64,000 nucleotides of DNA from [Ruminococcus] torques ATCC 27756 (lineage in GTDB: Bacteria; Bacillota; Clostridia; Lachnospirales; Lachnospiraceae). Below are positions 9,301 through 17,756 of the stretch, in pieces (position 1 is the stretch's first letter; every line of letters starts with the position of its first letter). Location: NCBI RefSeq assembly GCF_000153925.1, contig NZ_DS264356.1, forward strand, positions 187,027-251,026. Direction: 5' to 3'. The notes under the pieces were generated by a model. That model saw only the letters and a program-made list of their open reading frames with translations. It did not search any database and was not told where the DNA came from. The translations under genes and the position numbers were made by a program.

Positions 9301-10618
9301 GTCCCGGAATTCCATGTTCTTTACAATGAATCTGAACAGAAAAATAGTCTGAAATAGAACCATCCGGATATTTTTCATTAATTGTAGTATCTTTACTGTA
9401 TACAGACCGTCTTCCTAATCCGATTGCCACAAGCTCATCTAAAATTGCTTCTCCTAATTTACGACCTGCCGCACCCACTTCTGCTTTCCAACTATTATTA
9501 GGCACAATTACTTCTGCTCCACTTGCAGCTGACGATACAGAAGAATTAAGATGAAAGCTAACAAATATTTTAGCTCCTGCATTTACAGCCGCTTTTACGC
9601 GATCTTCCATACACGTAATTCCCGGCTTATTGTAAGGACACGCAGCACCTGTGCGTGTCATATATACTGTAACACCTGCATATTGCTCAAGTTCCTGTTT
9701 ACAGTAATTGGCAATCTTTAATGTTAAGTCTTCTTCCCTTAATCCATACCCTTGTGCTCCCGCATCATTTGCATCATGCCCCGGGTCTAACGCGACCACA
9801 ACATTTCCCGATTTTGCATCAGAAGCGTTCCCATAAGTACTTACCGTATTCATTCGATCTGCACTGACCACCTCCAATGCTTCTGCTATATTATCTTGTG
9901 CTTCTGCAACTCCATTTTCATCTATTGTTACAACCGAAGTTTCTACACTCGACTCTTCTTCAGAAAATTGACCTTCAACCGGTTTTAATTCTTCAATCCC
10001 TTCATATTCGGTATCCACACCAAATTCAGCTTTGACCCCGATATCATCAAGTGCAATTTTCTTTTCTTCTGCACTACTTTTTATAAGAAGATTTGTTGCT
10101 TTATAAATTCCCGCTGATACACCCTGCGCATATTCTTTTTCAAACAGATATAATGTTCCCGACTGTTTTGCGAGATTCCATTCCTCTTGATTACCTTCTT
10201 CATCCTCGATCATTAAGGCTATTGTTTCTGCCCCTGTAATTTCTTTATCAAATGAAAACACAATTCTTTGTGTACCGGGAGTTTGTACATAGGGACTTTC
10301 AATATACACAAAGTTCACTTTCCCATAAGTAATCCCTATTTTTCCACTTTCTACTTCTTGCTCTGTTCCTTCAGTGGCATCTGTATTAACAGAAGACTGA
10401 TCTTCATTTAGTCCATCTTCTGTTTTATTCTGATTTTGATTCTGTGTATTATCCTCTTCAGTAAATTGTTTACCCCCATCTTCTATATTCGCTGACTGAT
10501 TTTCTTCTATTCTATCTCCATAGTTTTCCGTTCCGTAAACAACATTCATCGAAACATTTCCTGTAAGCATACTGGCAAACAAGATTCCTGCAATTATCTT
10601 TTTTATTTTTCTCTTCAT
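6374..10618 (-). CDS. Secreted N-acetylmuramoyl-L-alanine amidase with ricin-type repeats, truncated by IS110
   Basis: 1414 residues as it now reads. A signal peptide (residues 1-29) is followed by an acidic Gln/Asn/Glu-rich linker and a ~100-residue beta domain. An Amidase_3 domain spans about residues 272-470 (zinc-site motifs ALDPGHDAND, SFHLNSS, LIVEHAFLSN). From about 485 to 1365 come six tandem ~145-residue ricin-B-like lectin units, recognisable by repeats of AQRFE...GYY.I...SGK.LDVANGS and QKW.L. The last ~45 residues (SIMGKTNVSVSQMVKFY...) begin a glucosaminidase domain, interrupted at Lys-Glu by the IS; four residues of IS-encoded tail follow. The original protein would have been ~1540 residues with two hydrolase domains. 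The amidase and lectin parts could still be made and secreted. Confidence 0.92.
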   Translation of the reverse strand: MKRKIKKIIAGILFASMLTGNVSMNVVYGTENYGDRIEENQSANIEDGGKQFTEEDNTQNQNQNKTEDGLNEDQSSVNTDATEGTEQEVESGKIGITYGKVNFVYIESPYVQTPGTQRIVFSFDKEITGAETIALMIEDEEGNQEEWNLAKQSGTLYLFEKEYAQGVSAGIYKATNLLIKSSAEEKKIALDDIGVKAEFGVDTEYEGIEELKPVEGQFSEEESSVETSVVTIDENGVAEAQDNIAEALEVVSADRMNTVSTYGNASDAKSGNVVVALDPGHDANDAGAQGYGLREEDLTLKIANYCKQELEQYAGVTVYMTRTGAACPYNKPGITCMEDRVKAAVNAGAKIFVSFHLNSSVSSAASGAEVIVPNNSWKAEVGAAGRKLGEAILDELVAIGLGRRSVYSKDTTINEKYPDGSISDYFSVQIHCKEHGIPGLIVEHAFLSNGSDVNNFLKTESGLKKLGVADATGIARYLGLQKMGVRVNVPEGTYTLDSVLASGKGIKISNDLFTSGAGTVLSTKKENISSQRFEIVSIGNGYYNIIAEHSGKALQAVGDGKAGYAYIEQRERNSALEAQKWCFIDAGNGTYYIMSALNTCIDIHSGVTSDGNTVWTYTCNQSNAQKWKLTKADNKTIENGTYTIANSVNKNQVLTVSKESSDNFANVELDSLKNISAQRFEVEYVGNGYYKIVAEHSGKSLDILNGSEKKNANLQQYAWNSSDAQLWKFVKADNGTYYIRSKLGTTIGLATSNVVSGTNVCMDQVNGNNIQKWVLKKAENAPVANGRYVISNAKFSENVISINGQNATLGTYVGAKNQMFDIKYMGAGYYQILSVQSGKSLDVANASSEPGANLWEYSWNGSNAQLWKFIVNSDGSYYIKSKLGTVVDIFSGIIAEGTNIQMYTANGSDAQKWKLESGKEGIDERPLENGTYTISNATNSKQVLDIASAVETDYANIQMYASNNTSAQRFELYYVGNGYYQILSEKSGKSLDVANGSKKQGANVWQYSWNGSEAQLWRIIEAEDGGYYLQSKLGTFLSISGNTASSGMNVQMSYLESGKRQQWKFEASTYQPVKDGKYTLRSSKESEYTIDVANASKVDGANVWLYYYNGTKPQRFNISYVGKGYYKIIAEHSGKALTVENDTRKAGVNVVQKKWVANSDTQLWKFVSTSEGYYIRSKTGTVLDIWSAVYAPYTNIWTYTANGSLAQKWHLEKEYDSIEVPEGIYTIQTALSSSKTLDIANGSKANFGNIWIYNINNTEAQEFEIEKVSDGYYKIESKLSGKVLDVANGSRTAGANVWQYSWNGSDAQLWRFVDAGDGKYYIQSKLGTVLDVTSASAAAGTNVQTYTFNQSTAQKWTLLETEKTLYSIMGKTNVSVSQMVKFYKNKATVSYPYSNVSEAPTIEKFCQIYKELPV

Positions 10619-10678
10619 ACTTCTCTTGTATATCTCCTTACTCGCTTTTCTTCTTATACTATTTCTTTAATCTCAATT

Positions 10679-11271
10679 TCAAAATGACATTATTCCGCTA
10701 TAACCGTCATAATTAGCTCCATGTGATGTTTGCAAAACTTTTCCTTCTTCAGTCAGTTTTATTCCATCACAGTCATATGTCTCAAGATATGTATTAATAA
10801 TGCATCCTATAATCTGTATTTCACCGGTTGTTCCCATACTTCGTATGTATTCTCCGGTTGCAGCATTAAAATCCAGATCGATCAGATGTGTTTCTTCATT
10901 TACTTTAAAACTTAACAGCTGACAACCTTCCGTCAAAATTCCGTTCCCCTGAAGAGCCTTCCATATATCATATTCCGTTTTAACTGTAATGGTTTTCCCA
11001 TTATCTCTCCGGTTATGTCATCAACATAATAAACTCTGGCTTCCCTTGAATTTTCGTCTTCATCCTCATCTTCTTCAACCTTTTTATTCTCATCTGCTTC
11101 TTCATCTTTTTTATTGAAATCTTCTGCATCTTCTTTTTTATCTAGATTTTGTTCTATTTTCGTATCGTCTTTATCTTCATTGTCTTTATTTGCACAACCT
11201 GCCATAATAAAACAAGATATTCCAAGCAATAAACTTATTATCACTACCGATAAGCATCTTTTCTTCTTCAT
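10679..11271 (-). pseudogene. GerMN-type lipoprotein gene with a one-base frameshift
   Basis: The first 112 codons (from ATG 11271) give a lipoprotein signal with lipobox IMAGC, a long Asp/Glu/Lys-rich linker, then VYYVDDITGEIMGKP. The frame then goes wrong and stops at 10933. A one-base shift near 10991-10997 (GGAAAACC) continues the domain as ITVKTEYDIWKALQGNG and on into TEGCQLLSFKVNEETHLIDL...GTTGEIQIIGCIINTYLETYD, ending at 10679. That second half is typical of the GerMN domain of spore-germination and wall-associated lipoproteins. The cause could be a real deletion or a sequencing error. The gene lies 60 bp upstream of the large amidase gene. Confidence 0.75.
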
Positions 11272-11363
11272 ATTGTCGCACTCCTCTTATTCACCTTATT
11301 AAATACTACTTACTAATAATAACAAAAACAAAGTTTCTTTACAATTACAAGTTTTTCCATTGC

Positions 11364-11394
11364 AAAAAGGATTCCTCCATTTAAGGAAGAATCC
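11364..11394 (-). terminator. Terminator after the LtaS-like gene
   Basis: On the minus strand, GGATTCTTCC and GGAGGAATCC form a 10-bp stem with one G-U pair, followed by TTTTT. It lies 13 bp past the LtaS-like stop codon. Confidence 0.75.
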
Positions 11395-11406
11395 CCTTGT
11401 AGCTTC

Positions 11407-13224
11407 TTATTCTACTTTACATTCAGTACTTCCTATTACATATTCTACATCTGTAAATTCTACTGCCCGAACATCAATATAATATTTTCCTTTTGCATTA
11501 TTGAATAAATCCATTTTTATACTTACTTCATATTGATTATCACTAATTTTTTCAGCCTCTATCCACTGTAAGTCTCTTTGACCTTCTTCTGTCCACACCG
11601 CCAAAACAATCGTCTTTAACTTTTCTTTTATTGCAGGATTTATTTCTTCTATATTTACTTTTATAGAATCTGATCCTACTTCTGCTTCAATACAAGCTCC
11701 TTCCATTTTTCCTCCTCTAATTAGTACAGTTTCATTATTTTTATCTATTCCTGAAACTTTTTGTAAAAATTCAGATTTCTTTTTCAGCTCTGCTTTTAAC
11801 TCCTCTTCTCCAACGCTTTCCATTAATGTCAACTCTTCTGAAAATAAATTCGTTCCAAGTCCTAATCTGTTTCCTTCTATTTTGACGCCCATTGCAGCCA
11901 GTGTTGTAGGAAAATTATCCATTGTTGTATATGTTCTCTTCATATTATTTACCGGATTAACAGCAGAATTAATATACGCCGTATATGTTCTTCGATCATA
12001 CTTTCCTTCTTCATCTACTTTTACACAAAAGTCACTGTCCATTGTCAAGTGATCCCCCGATAATACGATTGTCGTATTATCATAAAACGGCTGTTGTTTT
12101 ACCCACTCAATAAACTCATAAACTTGTTTACTTGAACACGCCATAACATTTGCATACTGATCCCCATAATCATTCGGACATTTTTCACACATATATCCAT
12201 CTTCAAAATGTGTATCTACCGTAAGCATTGTAAGATTAAAAGGTTCTTCTTGCCGGGAAAGCTCCGTGCATTTTTCTTTTGCAAACTCAAACAACTTTTC
12301 ATCTTCATATCCCCACCAGACTTTATAATCAGAAGGTATCTTAGAATTTTCTATTGCATAATCATAGTCATCCAGAAAATAATCTCCATGCTCTGAAAAA
12401 TATACTTTTCTCCCGCCAAATTCAGCTTTTGATCCGATAAGCAGTGTTTGAGAATACCCCTGTTCTTTTAATATATCTCCCAAAGTCGTAATACCCGGGA
12501 AGAAATGTTCCTGCGTATCCATATCATTCGCATCTATGCTTGTTTTTAACGGAAGTCCCGAAGTCTGTGCAAACATTCCTGCCATTGTCCACGTAGTTCC
12601 TTCTACTGTATGGCCACCGTTAAGATCTGTTGTTTCTCCCGAGAAGTCTTCATTTTCTTGTGCAAGCTTCGTCAACTCCGGAATATAATTTTCCGTAAAC
12701 GCACCGCCGTTGTTTTCATCTGCATATGTTGTTTCCATAGATTCCAAATAAATATAAATAAGATTTCTTTTTTGCTCAGGAAATTCTAAATCTATATTTT
12801 TCGGATCTGCATAATTTTCTTCTATAAAATTAGATTTTGCAAATTGATTATATAAGTATTCTCCTATTCCTGCTTTTTCCCATGCTATATACAAAGAAAC
12901 CACAATCGCACCCATTGAAAAGAATATTCCCGTTATAACAAAACAAACATAATACTTTGTTTTTCTTTTAAAAAATAAAAGCACAGAAAACAAAATTAAA
13001 ACAAGAAGCATTGGTACAATACACTGTACTATATATTCTATAATCATATCCTGATTGGCACCACTTAAAGGTTCCGTGAGATGGAATACCAATTCATCTA
13101 CTGCCAAATTAGGCCATGTTTTAAACATCCACCGAACGCTAAATCCTAATAATATCGCTAATCCTACCATTACAACGGATATAGCTGTTCCTAAATATTT
13201 AATCATTTTTTGAAACTTCTGCAT
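11407..13224 (-). CDS. LTA synthase-like phosphoglycerol transferase (sulfatase fold)
   Basis: 605 residues: about three N-terminal membrane segments (residues 8-30, 65-90, 95-115), then an extracellular alkaline-phosphatase/sulfatase-fold domain. Visible landmarks are NLIYIYLESME (metal-ligand Glu, near 155), GGHTVEGTTWTMAGMFAQTSG (nucleophile Thr region), LTVDTHFEDG and LSGDHLTMDS (metal-binding Asp-His, near 388). Enzymes of the LtaS/MdoB group transfer glycerol-phosphate from phosphatidylglycerol to a glycolipid or glycan on the outer face of the membrane. A ~150-residue beta-type C-terminal extension is longer than in classical LtaS. It has only three membrane helices rather than five, so 'LtaS-like' is safer than ltaS. 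SD AGAGGTG precedes the ATG. Confidence 0.87.
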   Translation of the reverse strand: MQKFQKMIKYLGTAISVVMVGLAILLGFSVRWMFKTWPNLAVDELVFHLTEPLSGANQDMIIEYIVQCIVPMLLVLILFSVLLFFKRKTKYYVCFVITGIFFSMGAIVVSLYIAWEKAGIGEYLYNQFAKSNFIEENYADPKNIDLEFPEQKRNLIYIYLESMETTYADENNGGAFTENYIPELTKLAQENEDFSGETTDLNGGHTVEGTTWTMAGMFAQTSGLPLKTSIDANDMDTQEHFFPGITTLGDILKEQGYSQTLLIGSKAEFGGRKVYFSEHGDYFLDDYDYAIENSKIPSDYKVWWGYEDEKLFEFAKEKCTELSRQEEPFNLTMLTVDTHFEDGYMCEKCPNDYGDQYANVMACSSKQVYEFIEWVKQQPFYDNTTIVLSGDHLTMDSDFCVKVDEEGKYDRRTYTAYINSAVNPVNNMKRTYTTMDNFPTTLAAMGVKIEGNRLGLGTNLFSEELTLMESVGEEELKAELKKKSEFLQKVSGIDKNNETVLIRGGKMEGACIEAEVGSDSIKVNIEEINPAIKEKLKTIVLAVWTEEGQRDLQWIEAEKISDNQYEVSIKMDLFNNAKGKYYIDVRAVEFTDVEYVIGSTECKVE

Positions 13225-13287
13225 TTTTGCACCTCTAAAATATGTATATTATTAATTTTTCTTTAATTTTCTTTTAAATTCTTTATC

Positions 13288-13316
13288 AGTTTAACTTTTT
13301 GTAAAATCAATGTCAA
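13288..13316 (-). promoter_or_regulatory. Sigma-A-type promoter of the LtaS-like gene
   Basis: Minus-strand -35 TTGACA (13311-13316), 17-bp spacer and -10 TAAACT (13288-13293), 64 bp upstream of the ATG. Confidence 0.7.
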
Positions 13317-13414
13317 CTGATTTTTACATATATAGATACAACCACTACCACCACTTTTTAGCGCCATACTATTTACATATCATTTCATAATTTCTTTCCA
13401 CGTACTCAAGATAA

Positions 13415-13466
13415 CAAAAAACAGAGCTTTCTACAGTTATCTATTCCACGCCTGTAAACAGCTCTG
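13415..13466 (-). terminator. Terminator after the LCP gene
   Basis: On the minus strand, CAGAGCT and AGCTCTG pair, reinforced by an inner TTTACAG/CTGTAGA stem, followed by TTTTTTG. Confidence 0.75.
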
Positions 13467-13537
13467 CTTTTCATCTATTTCTTTTATAATTCAAATATAA
13501 CAGTAACGTTATTTCTATGCATTCTTTATAATCAGTA

Positions 13538-15082
13538 TTAATTCAACGCCTCTCCGCTTTCAAGACTTCCGCCTTCTTCCACGATATTCGCCAATTCAAC
13601 AATACTGTTCACAACTTCTTCATCAGGATAGAGCACATATAAAGGCATGTCCGGCACAGAGTAGCAATAATCCTCCCCATCTGTTCCGCTTGCCGCCACA
13701 GACTGAATTGTCCATTTTGCCCCTGACTTAAGCTGGCTTTTCACAAGAGAATTCAGCTGTCCCTGTGAAATGTTTGTCTCTACATCCTGACTCACTTGAT
13801 TAATGATCGAATTTGCTTTCAAAAGCATCGTCGGTGAAAGCACTTTTTTAAGCATAGCTGTTATAACAGCCTGTTGGTTCTTACCTCTTTGATTGTCTCC
13901 GCCTTCCAATGCATGCCGTTCCCTGCTGAAAGCAAGCGCTTGTTTTCCGTCAAAATGATTTATTCCTTGCTGTACTTCCATCTCATAACCGGATTCCCAT
14001 CCTGTCGTAAATGCATATTCCGAGTAAACATCTACTCCTCCTAAGATATCTACAATCTCAATAAGGGAACTGAAGTTTAATCTTACATAATAGTTAATAT
14101 CCGTTTCATACAACGCACCGAGCGTTTCCATGGACACATCTATTCCATATGTTCCGGCATGTGTCAGCTTATCGTTCATTCCATCGGATATTCCGGGTAT
14201 CGGAATATAATAATCTCGCGGTGTCGTAATCAGCAAAATCTGATGCGTCGTCGGATTTACGACTGCAATGATATTCACATCACTTCGTATGGAATCACGG
14301 TCATCGTCCGCATCGTCTCCGTATGTATCAATTCCGCTAATATACACAGTAAATGGCTTTTTAGTCAAACTGTCGTCTTTTGCCGAACCTCCGAAATCAA
14401 ACTTCGTTTCAATCTCGTGCTTATAAATGATCCGGATCTGATCGTTGTAGCCTTCAACAGCATTTTCCATCAATTCTGTATAAGACTGATTGTATATAAT
14501 TGCGTCCACTTCTCCCGAAATAAGCGCCTCTGCCTGTTCCTGAACAGACTTGTATTCTGTTGTGGATATATCTCCGATCTGATCCTGAATATCCATAACA
14601 GCAGCTTTCATGTTCTCAGCTCCGGTATTAAATTGAACTCCGAACTCGTAATCGGATGCATCCTCCAATGTTTCTGCCGGATCATCTTTTAAAACAGCCA
14701 CTACCATCTTATCAACTTTTGAACCGCCGCTTGTAATTGCCGCGATCATATCATTTGTCTTTGCAATGTAATATGTGCCCACAGCTAAAACAGCAATCAG
14801 AAGAATACTGTATACTTTTCCCGTCACTCCTTTTTTCTTTCTAACTGCCTGTGTCGTAAATGTAATGCACCACAAAAAGAAAAGGATCAGCGCGGCAAGC
14901 GCCAAATATTTCAAAGGAAGCATATCAAGCAGTACGAGTACCCCCATAAATGCCGCACTCATAATAACCTGCAAAATCAGACAGAATTTTCCGAAACCAT
15001 TTTTTCTGGATCTCTCCGCATATTTTCCCTTAATTTGATTTTTTCGTCCGGTATTTCCGGTCGGTTTTTGTTTCTTTGACAT
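13538..15082 (-). CDS. LytR-CpsA-Psr (LCP) family glycopolymer transferase
   Basis: 514 residues. After a basic N-terminus come three membrane segments (about residues 32-53, 57-76, 88-107), an accessory domain (about 120-240) and a classical LCP domain (about 245-440). Its signatures are the VYISGIDTYGDDADDD start, SDVNIIAVVNPTTHQILLIT, TTPRDYYIPI, the NYYVRLNFSS region and LAFSRERHALEGGDNQRGKNQQ. The conserved Arg and Asp residues that bind the pyrophosphate of polyprenyl-linked substrate are present. The family attaches teichoic acids or capsular glycans to peptidoglycan outside the cell. The nearby glycan exporter and LtaS-like gene fit that role. It probably heads its own transcript; a terminator follows. 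Confidence 0.92.
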   Translation of the reverse strand: MSKKQKPTGNTGRKNQIKGKYAERSRKNGFGKFCLILQVIMSAAFMGVLVLLDMLPLKYLALAALILFFLWCITFTTQAVRKKKGVTGKVYSILLIAVLAVGTYYIAKTNDMIAAITSGGSKVDKMVVAVLKDDPAETLEDASDYEFGVQFNTGAENMKAAVMDIQDQIGDISTTEYKSVQEQAEALISGEVDAIIYNQSYTELMENAVEGYNDQIRIIYKHEIETKFDFGGSAKDDSLTKKPFTVYISGIDTYGDDADDDRDSIRSDVNIIAVVNPTTHQILLITTPRDYYIPIPGISDGMNDKLTHAGTYGIDVSMETLGALYETDINYYVRLNFSSLIEIVDILGGVDVYSEYAFTTGWESGYEMEVQQGINHFDGKQALAFSRERHALEGGDNQRGKNQQAVITAMLKKVLSPTMLLKANSIINQVSQDVETNISQGQLNSLVKSQLKSGAKWTIQSVAASGTDGEDYCYSVPDMPLYVLYPDEEVVNSIVELANIVEEGGSLESGEALN

Positions 15083-15143
15083 TTCAGCAATTCCTTTTTC
15101 CGTTTTTCAAATGTACGGTTTTTTATGTGTACCCTGTTCAGCC

Positions 15144-16055
15144 TTACAGCTTGTCCGGATAAATTCCTTTATCTATCAGACTTTTCACGGCTTCCACAAC
15201 CGTTTCACGGTCTTCTTTGTATGTCACTCCAAACCATTGATCTTCAGACTTCAACACTTTTACGCTCACAGTTCCTTCTTTCAGCAGTTCGCCTATAATC
15301 GTCGGAAGTAAGTATTCAGCTTTCAAATCTTCCATATCTGTTTTATTTAAAAACTGTTCAAATCCGTTCTTTAATATTGCAAAAAATTCCGGCGTTAATC
15401 CCCACATATTCATAGATACCGGAGAGTCTGCATCGTACTCTGTTTCAATATCGCCTTCCCGAACAACCGCTTTATCTCCGTCTTTTTCTATATTATGTGT
15501 TTCAATGATCTCCTGAAGCATTCCGTTTTCATCAACACGACAAATTCCTCTTGTCACACCGCCGTTTTCACTTAAGGTATTTTTCAATACAAATCCAACC
15601 ATACAAACCTGTATTTTATCAGCAGAGGGAATACTTGTCAAATAAGAGTACGCTTCTTTAAAAGCGCTCTTGCCGTAATAATCATCCGCATTAATTACAA
15701 GAAACGGTTCAGAAACAACATCTTTACAACACAAAATTGCCTGACCTGTTCCCCACGGTTTTGTTCTTCCTACAAACTTTTCGGCATATTCTGCCGGAAT
15801 ATCCGAAACTTCCTGATAGGCATACGCAACTTCAACCTTCTGTGCGATCCGATTTCCGATTACTTCTTTAAAATCTTTCTCCAGATCTTTCCTTATAACA
15901 AACACAACTTTATCAAATCCGGCCTCTATCGCGTCATAAACGGAGTAATCCATTATGATCTCTCCGTTCGGTCCTATAGGGGCAAGCTGTTTAATTCCCC
16001 CTCCGAATCTGCTCCCTATTCCTGCCGCCATTATAACCAATGTCGCTCTGCTCAT
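15144..16055 (-). CDS. Sugar-phosphate nucleotidyltransferase family protein
   Basis: 303 residues when started at ATG 16055 (MSRATLVIMAAGIGSRFGG), which has AAAGAGGAG just upstream. A longer version would need a TTG at 16076 inside the ribosome-binding site. The N-terminus carries the NTP-transferase signature AAGIGSRFGGGIKQLAPIGPNG, with a DADDYY-like metal-binding motif at VINADDYYG. The family joins a nucleoside triphosphate to a sugar-1-phosphate, giving an activated sugar for wall or capsule synthesis. Substrate and nucleotide cannot be assigned. It lies 61 bp upstream of the LCP gene and 37 bp downstream of HPr, so co-transcription is likely. Confidence 0.85.
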   Translation of the reverse strand: MSRATLVIMAAGIGSRFGGGIKQLAPIGPNGEIIMDYSVYDAIEAGFDKVVFVIRKDLEKDFKEVIGNRIAQKVEVAYAYQEVSDIPAEYAEKFVGRTKPWGTGQAILCCKDVVSEPFLVINADDYYGKSAFKEAYSYLTSIPSADKIQVCMVGFVLKNTLSENGGVTRGICRVDENGMLQEIIETHNIEKDGDKAVVREGDIETEYDADSPVSMNMWGLTPEFFAILKNGFEQFLNKTDMEDLKAEYLLPTIIGELLKEGTVSVKVLKSEDQWFGVTYKEDRETVVEAVKSLIDKGIYPDKL

Positions 16056-16092
16056 CTTTTTCTCCTCTTTCTTCAATCACACGATATTATAT

Positions 16093-16365
16093 TCAAATAA
16101 GTTCATTTTCTACAACTCGGATCATCTCCTGTAAAGCTTCTTCTTCATCTTCGCCTTCACAGATGATTTCTATTTCATCTCGATCTTTAATACACGCCCC
16201 AAGTACGCTGAGTACACTCTTGGCATTTGCAGTTACATTTTCATTTTTTGTAATTTTCTGAACTGTGATTTTGCTCTCGAACTGAATCGCAGCTTTACAG
16301 AATGTTCCTGCAGGTCTCAAATGCAGTCCTGTAGGATTATCGATCACTATTTTTTTTCTTACCAT
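16093..16365 (-). CDS. HPr-family phosphocarrier protein
   Basis: 90 residues from ATG 16365 (MVRKKIVIDN), preceded by AAAGGGAG; the ORF extends further upstream in frame but without sense. GLHLRPAG places the phosphorylatable His at residue 15. KSVLSVLGA holds the equivalent of regulatory Ser46 (here about residue 50, because of a small insertion). HPr passes phosphate from enzyme I to PTS EIIA/EIIB, and in Firmicutes its Ser-phosphorylated form acts with CcpA. No enzyme I gene is next to it. The sequence differs from typical HPr in 'ITVQKITKNENVTAN', so a Crh-like or specialised paralogue is possible. Confidence 0.88.
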   Translation of the reverse strand: MVRKKIVIDNPTGLHLRPAGTFCKAAIQFESKITVQKITKNENVTANAKSVLSVLGACIKDRDEIEIICEGEDEEEALQEMIRVVENELI

Positions 16366-16451
16366 TATTCCGTCTCCCTTTATGCTGCTGCTTTTTCTCT
16401 GTTTTCGCCTACTTTCCATTCATAACAGCCATCTTCCGTTCCAAAAGCAGC

Positions 16452-17756
16452 TTACTGTCCTTTTTGTTCTGTATTCGTATCGCTTTCGTTGCCGCCTTCC
16501 TGCTCTTTCTCCGCAACAGTAAGCTGAACTGTCACTTTCTTCATCAATGTAATTCCTTCCGGAATATCCACATCTACATGCACATCATATACTCCCGGCA
16601 CTACATATGCAGACATATCCACAGAAACCGCATTGCTGATATCCAGCATTTCCAATGCTTTCTGATCACCGCTAAAACGAAGCGCTATCTCCGCATCCGG
16701 CTCATAAGATACTTGCAGACCCTCTGCCAGATTATTGATCTGGATCGAACTTACCATAAAATTGATCGTTCGCGTTCCTTCTTCTTCCACCATTGCAGTA
16801 ACTGTTATATTGGCAGTTTTCTCATCTACCAGCTGAACTCCTTCCGGCAGATATTCTGAGATATTGACAGATTTCTGAATCGGTTGTGAAGCTCCGCTGA
16901 CATCAATAACAGGAACATCTATTTCCTCAATTTTATCGACCACATCTTTTTCCCCGTAAATCTGAACAGTTTCCGGTTCACTGCTGTACCCTGTATACTT
17001 ATAGCCTTCTGCCGGAGTTCCCGAAACACTGAGTGAAATCGGAACGCTCTTGATCTTTAACACTTCAACAGACACAGTAATGCCGCCCTCGCCAAGATTA
17101 TTTCCCAGCCGTGTCTGACTGATCGGGTTGCCGCTGATATCATACAACCCAAGTTTTGCTGTCTCCTCGCTGTCCTTTGCCAATCCCTCTACATCAATAA
17201 GAGCAACCGCCCGATCAATCTGGTCAAGGATCGACTCCGGTCCTGTGATCGTCACTTTATCCGGATTAACCGTCATATCACCTAAAATATACCCATCTCT
17301 TACTTTAGAATCCCCTGTGCTTACCGTAAGGGAAAGGACTTTCTTTCCCGATTTTTCTCTCTGTATCTGAAGATTTCTCGGCGCCGCCTCCGCAGATTCA
17401 TATTTTCCGGCATAATTCGGTATGGAAATCTTGATCGGAACAAGTCCTGTACTTGTATCCATCTCCTTTATATCCGCTGTCGCGACAATATCTTCTTTTG
17501 TCAGTTTCTGCCGCACTTGTCTTGTCGCCGATACAACAACACTTACTTTTTCTTCCCCAAGCACCTGATAGGTATCGCCTGCCGATAAAATAATATCCTC
17601 ATTTATAATCGTTACCGGAACCTCGCTGAAAGTCTGTGTACTTACGGGATTATCAAGATTCACAACAATAAGCCATAAGAACGCCGCAAAAATAACCGCT
17701 ATGATCTTTAATCCCAAATTATCCGTAAACTTATATTTTTTCATTTTCTGCGCCAT
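16452..17756 (-). CDS. cdaR: YbbR-domain protein, CdaR-type regulator of diadenylate cyclase
   Basis: 434 residues with one N-terminal membrane segment (about residues 13-32) followed by four YbbR-like beta repeats outside the membrane. The repeats are recognisable by phrases such as VNPDKVTITGPESILDQI and PETVQIYGEKDVVDKI. Its start overlaps the cdaA stop region by 16 bp. CdaR-CdaA pairing is a known Firmicutes arrangement in which CdaR modulates c-di-AMP synthesis at the membrane. The C-terminal tail is low-complexity (EQEGGNESDTNTEQ). The gene name rests on domain plus synteny. Confidence 0.9.
   Translation of the reverse strand: MAQKMKKYKFTDNLGLKIIAVIFAAFLWLIVVNLDNPVSTQTFSEVPVTIINEDIILSAGDTYQVLGEEKVSVVVSATRQVRQKLTKEDIVATADIKEMDTSTGLVPIKISIPNYAGKYESAEAAPRNLQIQREKSGKKVLSLTVSTGDSKVRDGYILGDMTVNPDKVTITGPESILDQIDRAVALIDVEGLAKDSEETAKLGLYDISGNPISQTRLGNNLGEGGITVSVEVLKIKSVPISLSVSGTPAEGYKYTGYSSEPETVQIYGEKDVVDKIEEIDVPVIDVSGASQPIQKSVNISEYLPEGVQLVDEKTANITVTAMVEEEGTRTINFMVSSIQINNLAEGLQVSYEPDAEIALRFSGDQKALEMLDISNAVSVDMSAYVVPGVYDVHVDVDIPEGITLMKKVTVQLTVAEKEQEGGNESDTNTEQKGQ

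Larger units (their letters stand above)
13225..13537. other. Intergenic region holding a terminator and a promoter
   Basis: This 313-bp AT-rich gap contains only the LCP-gene terminator (13415-13466) and the LtaS-like gene promoter (13288-13316). I see no ORF or RNA gene in it. Confidence 0.6.
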
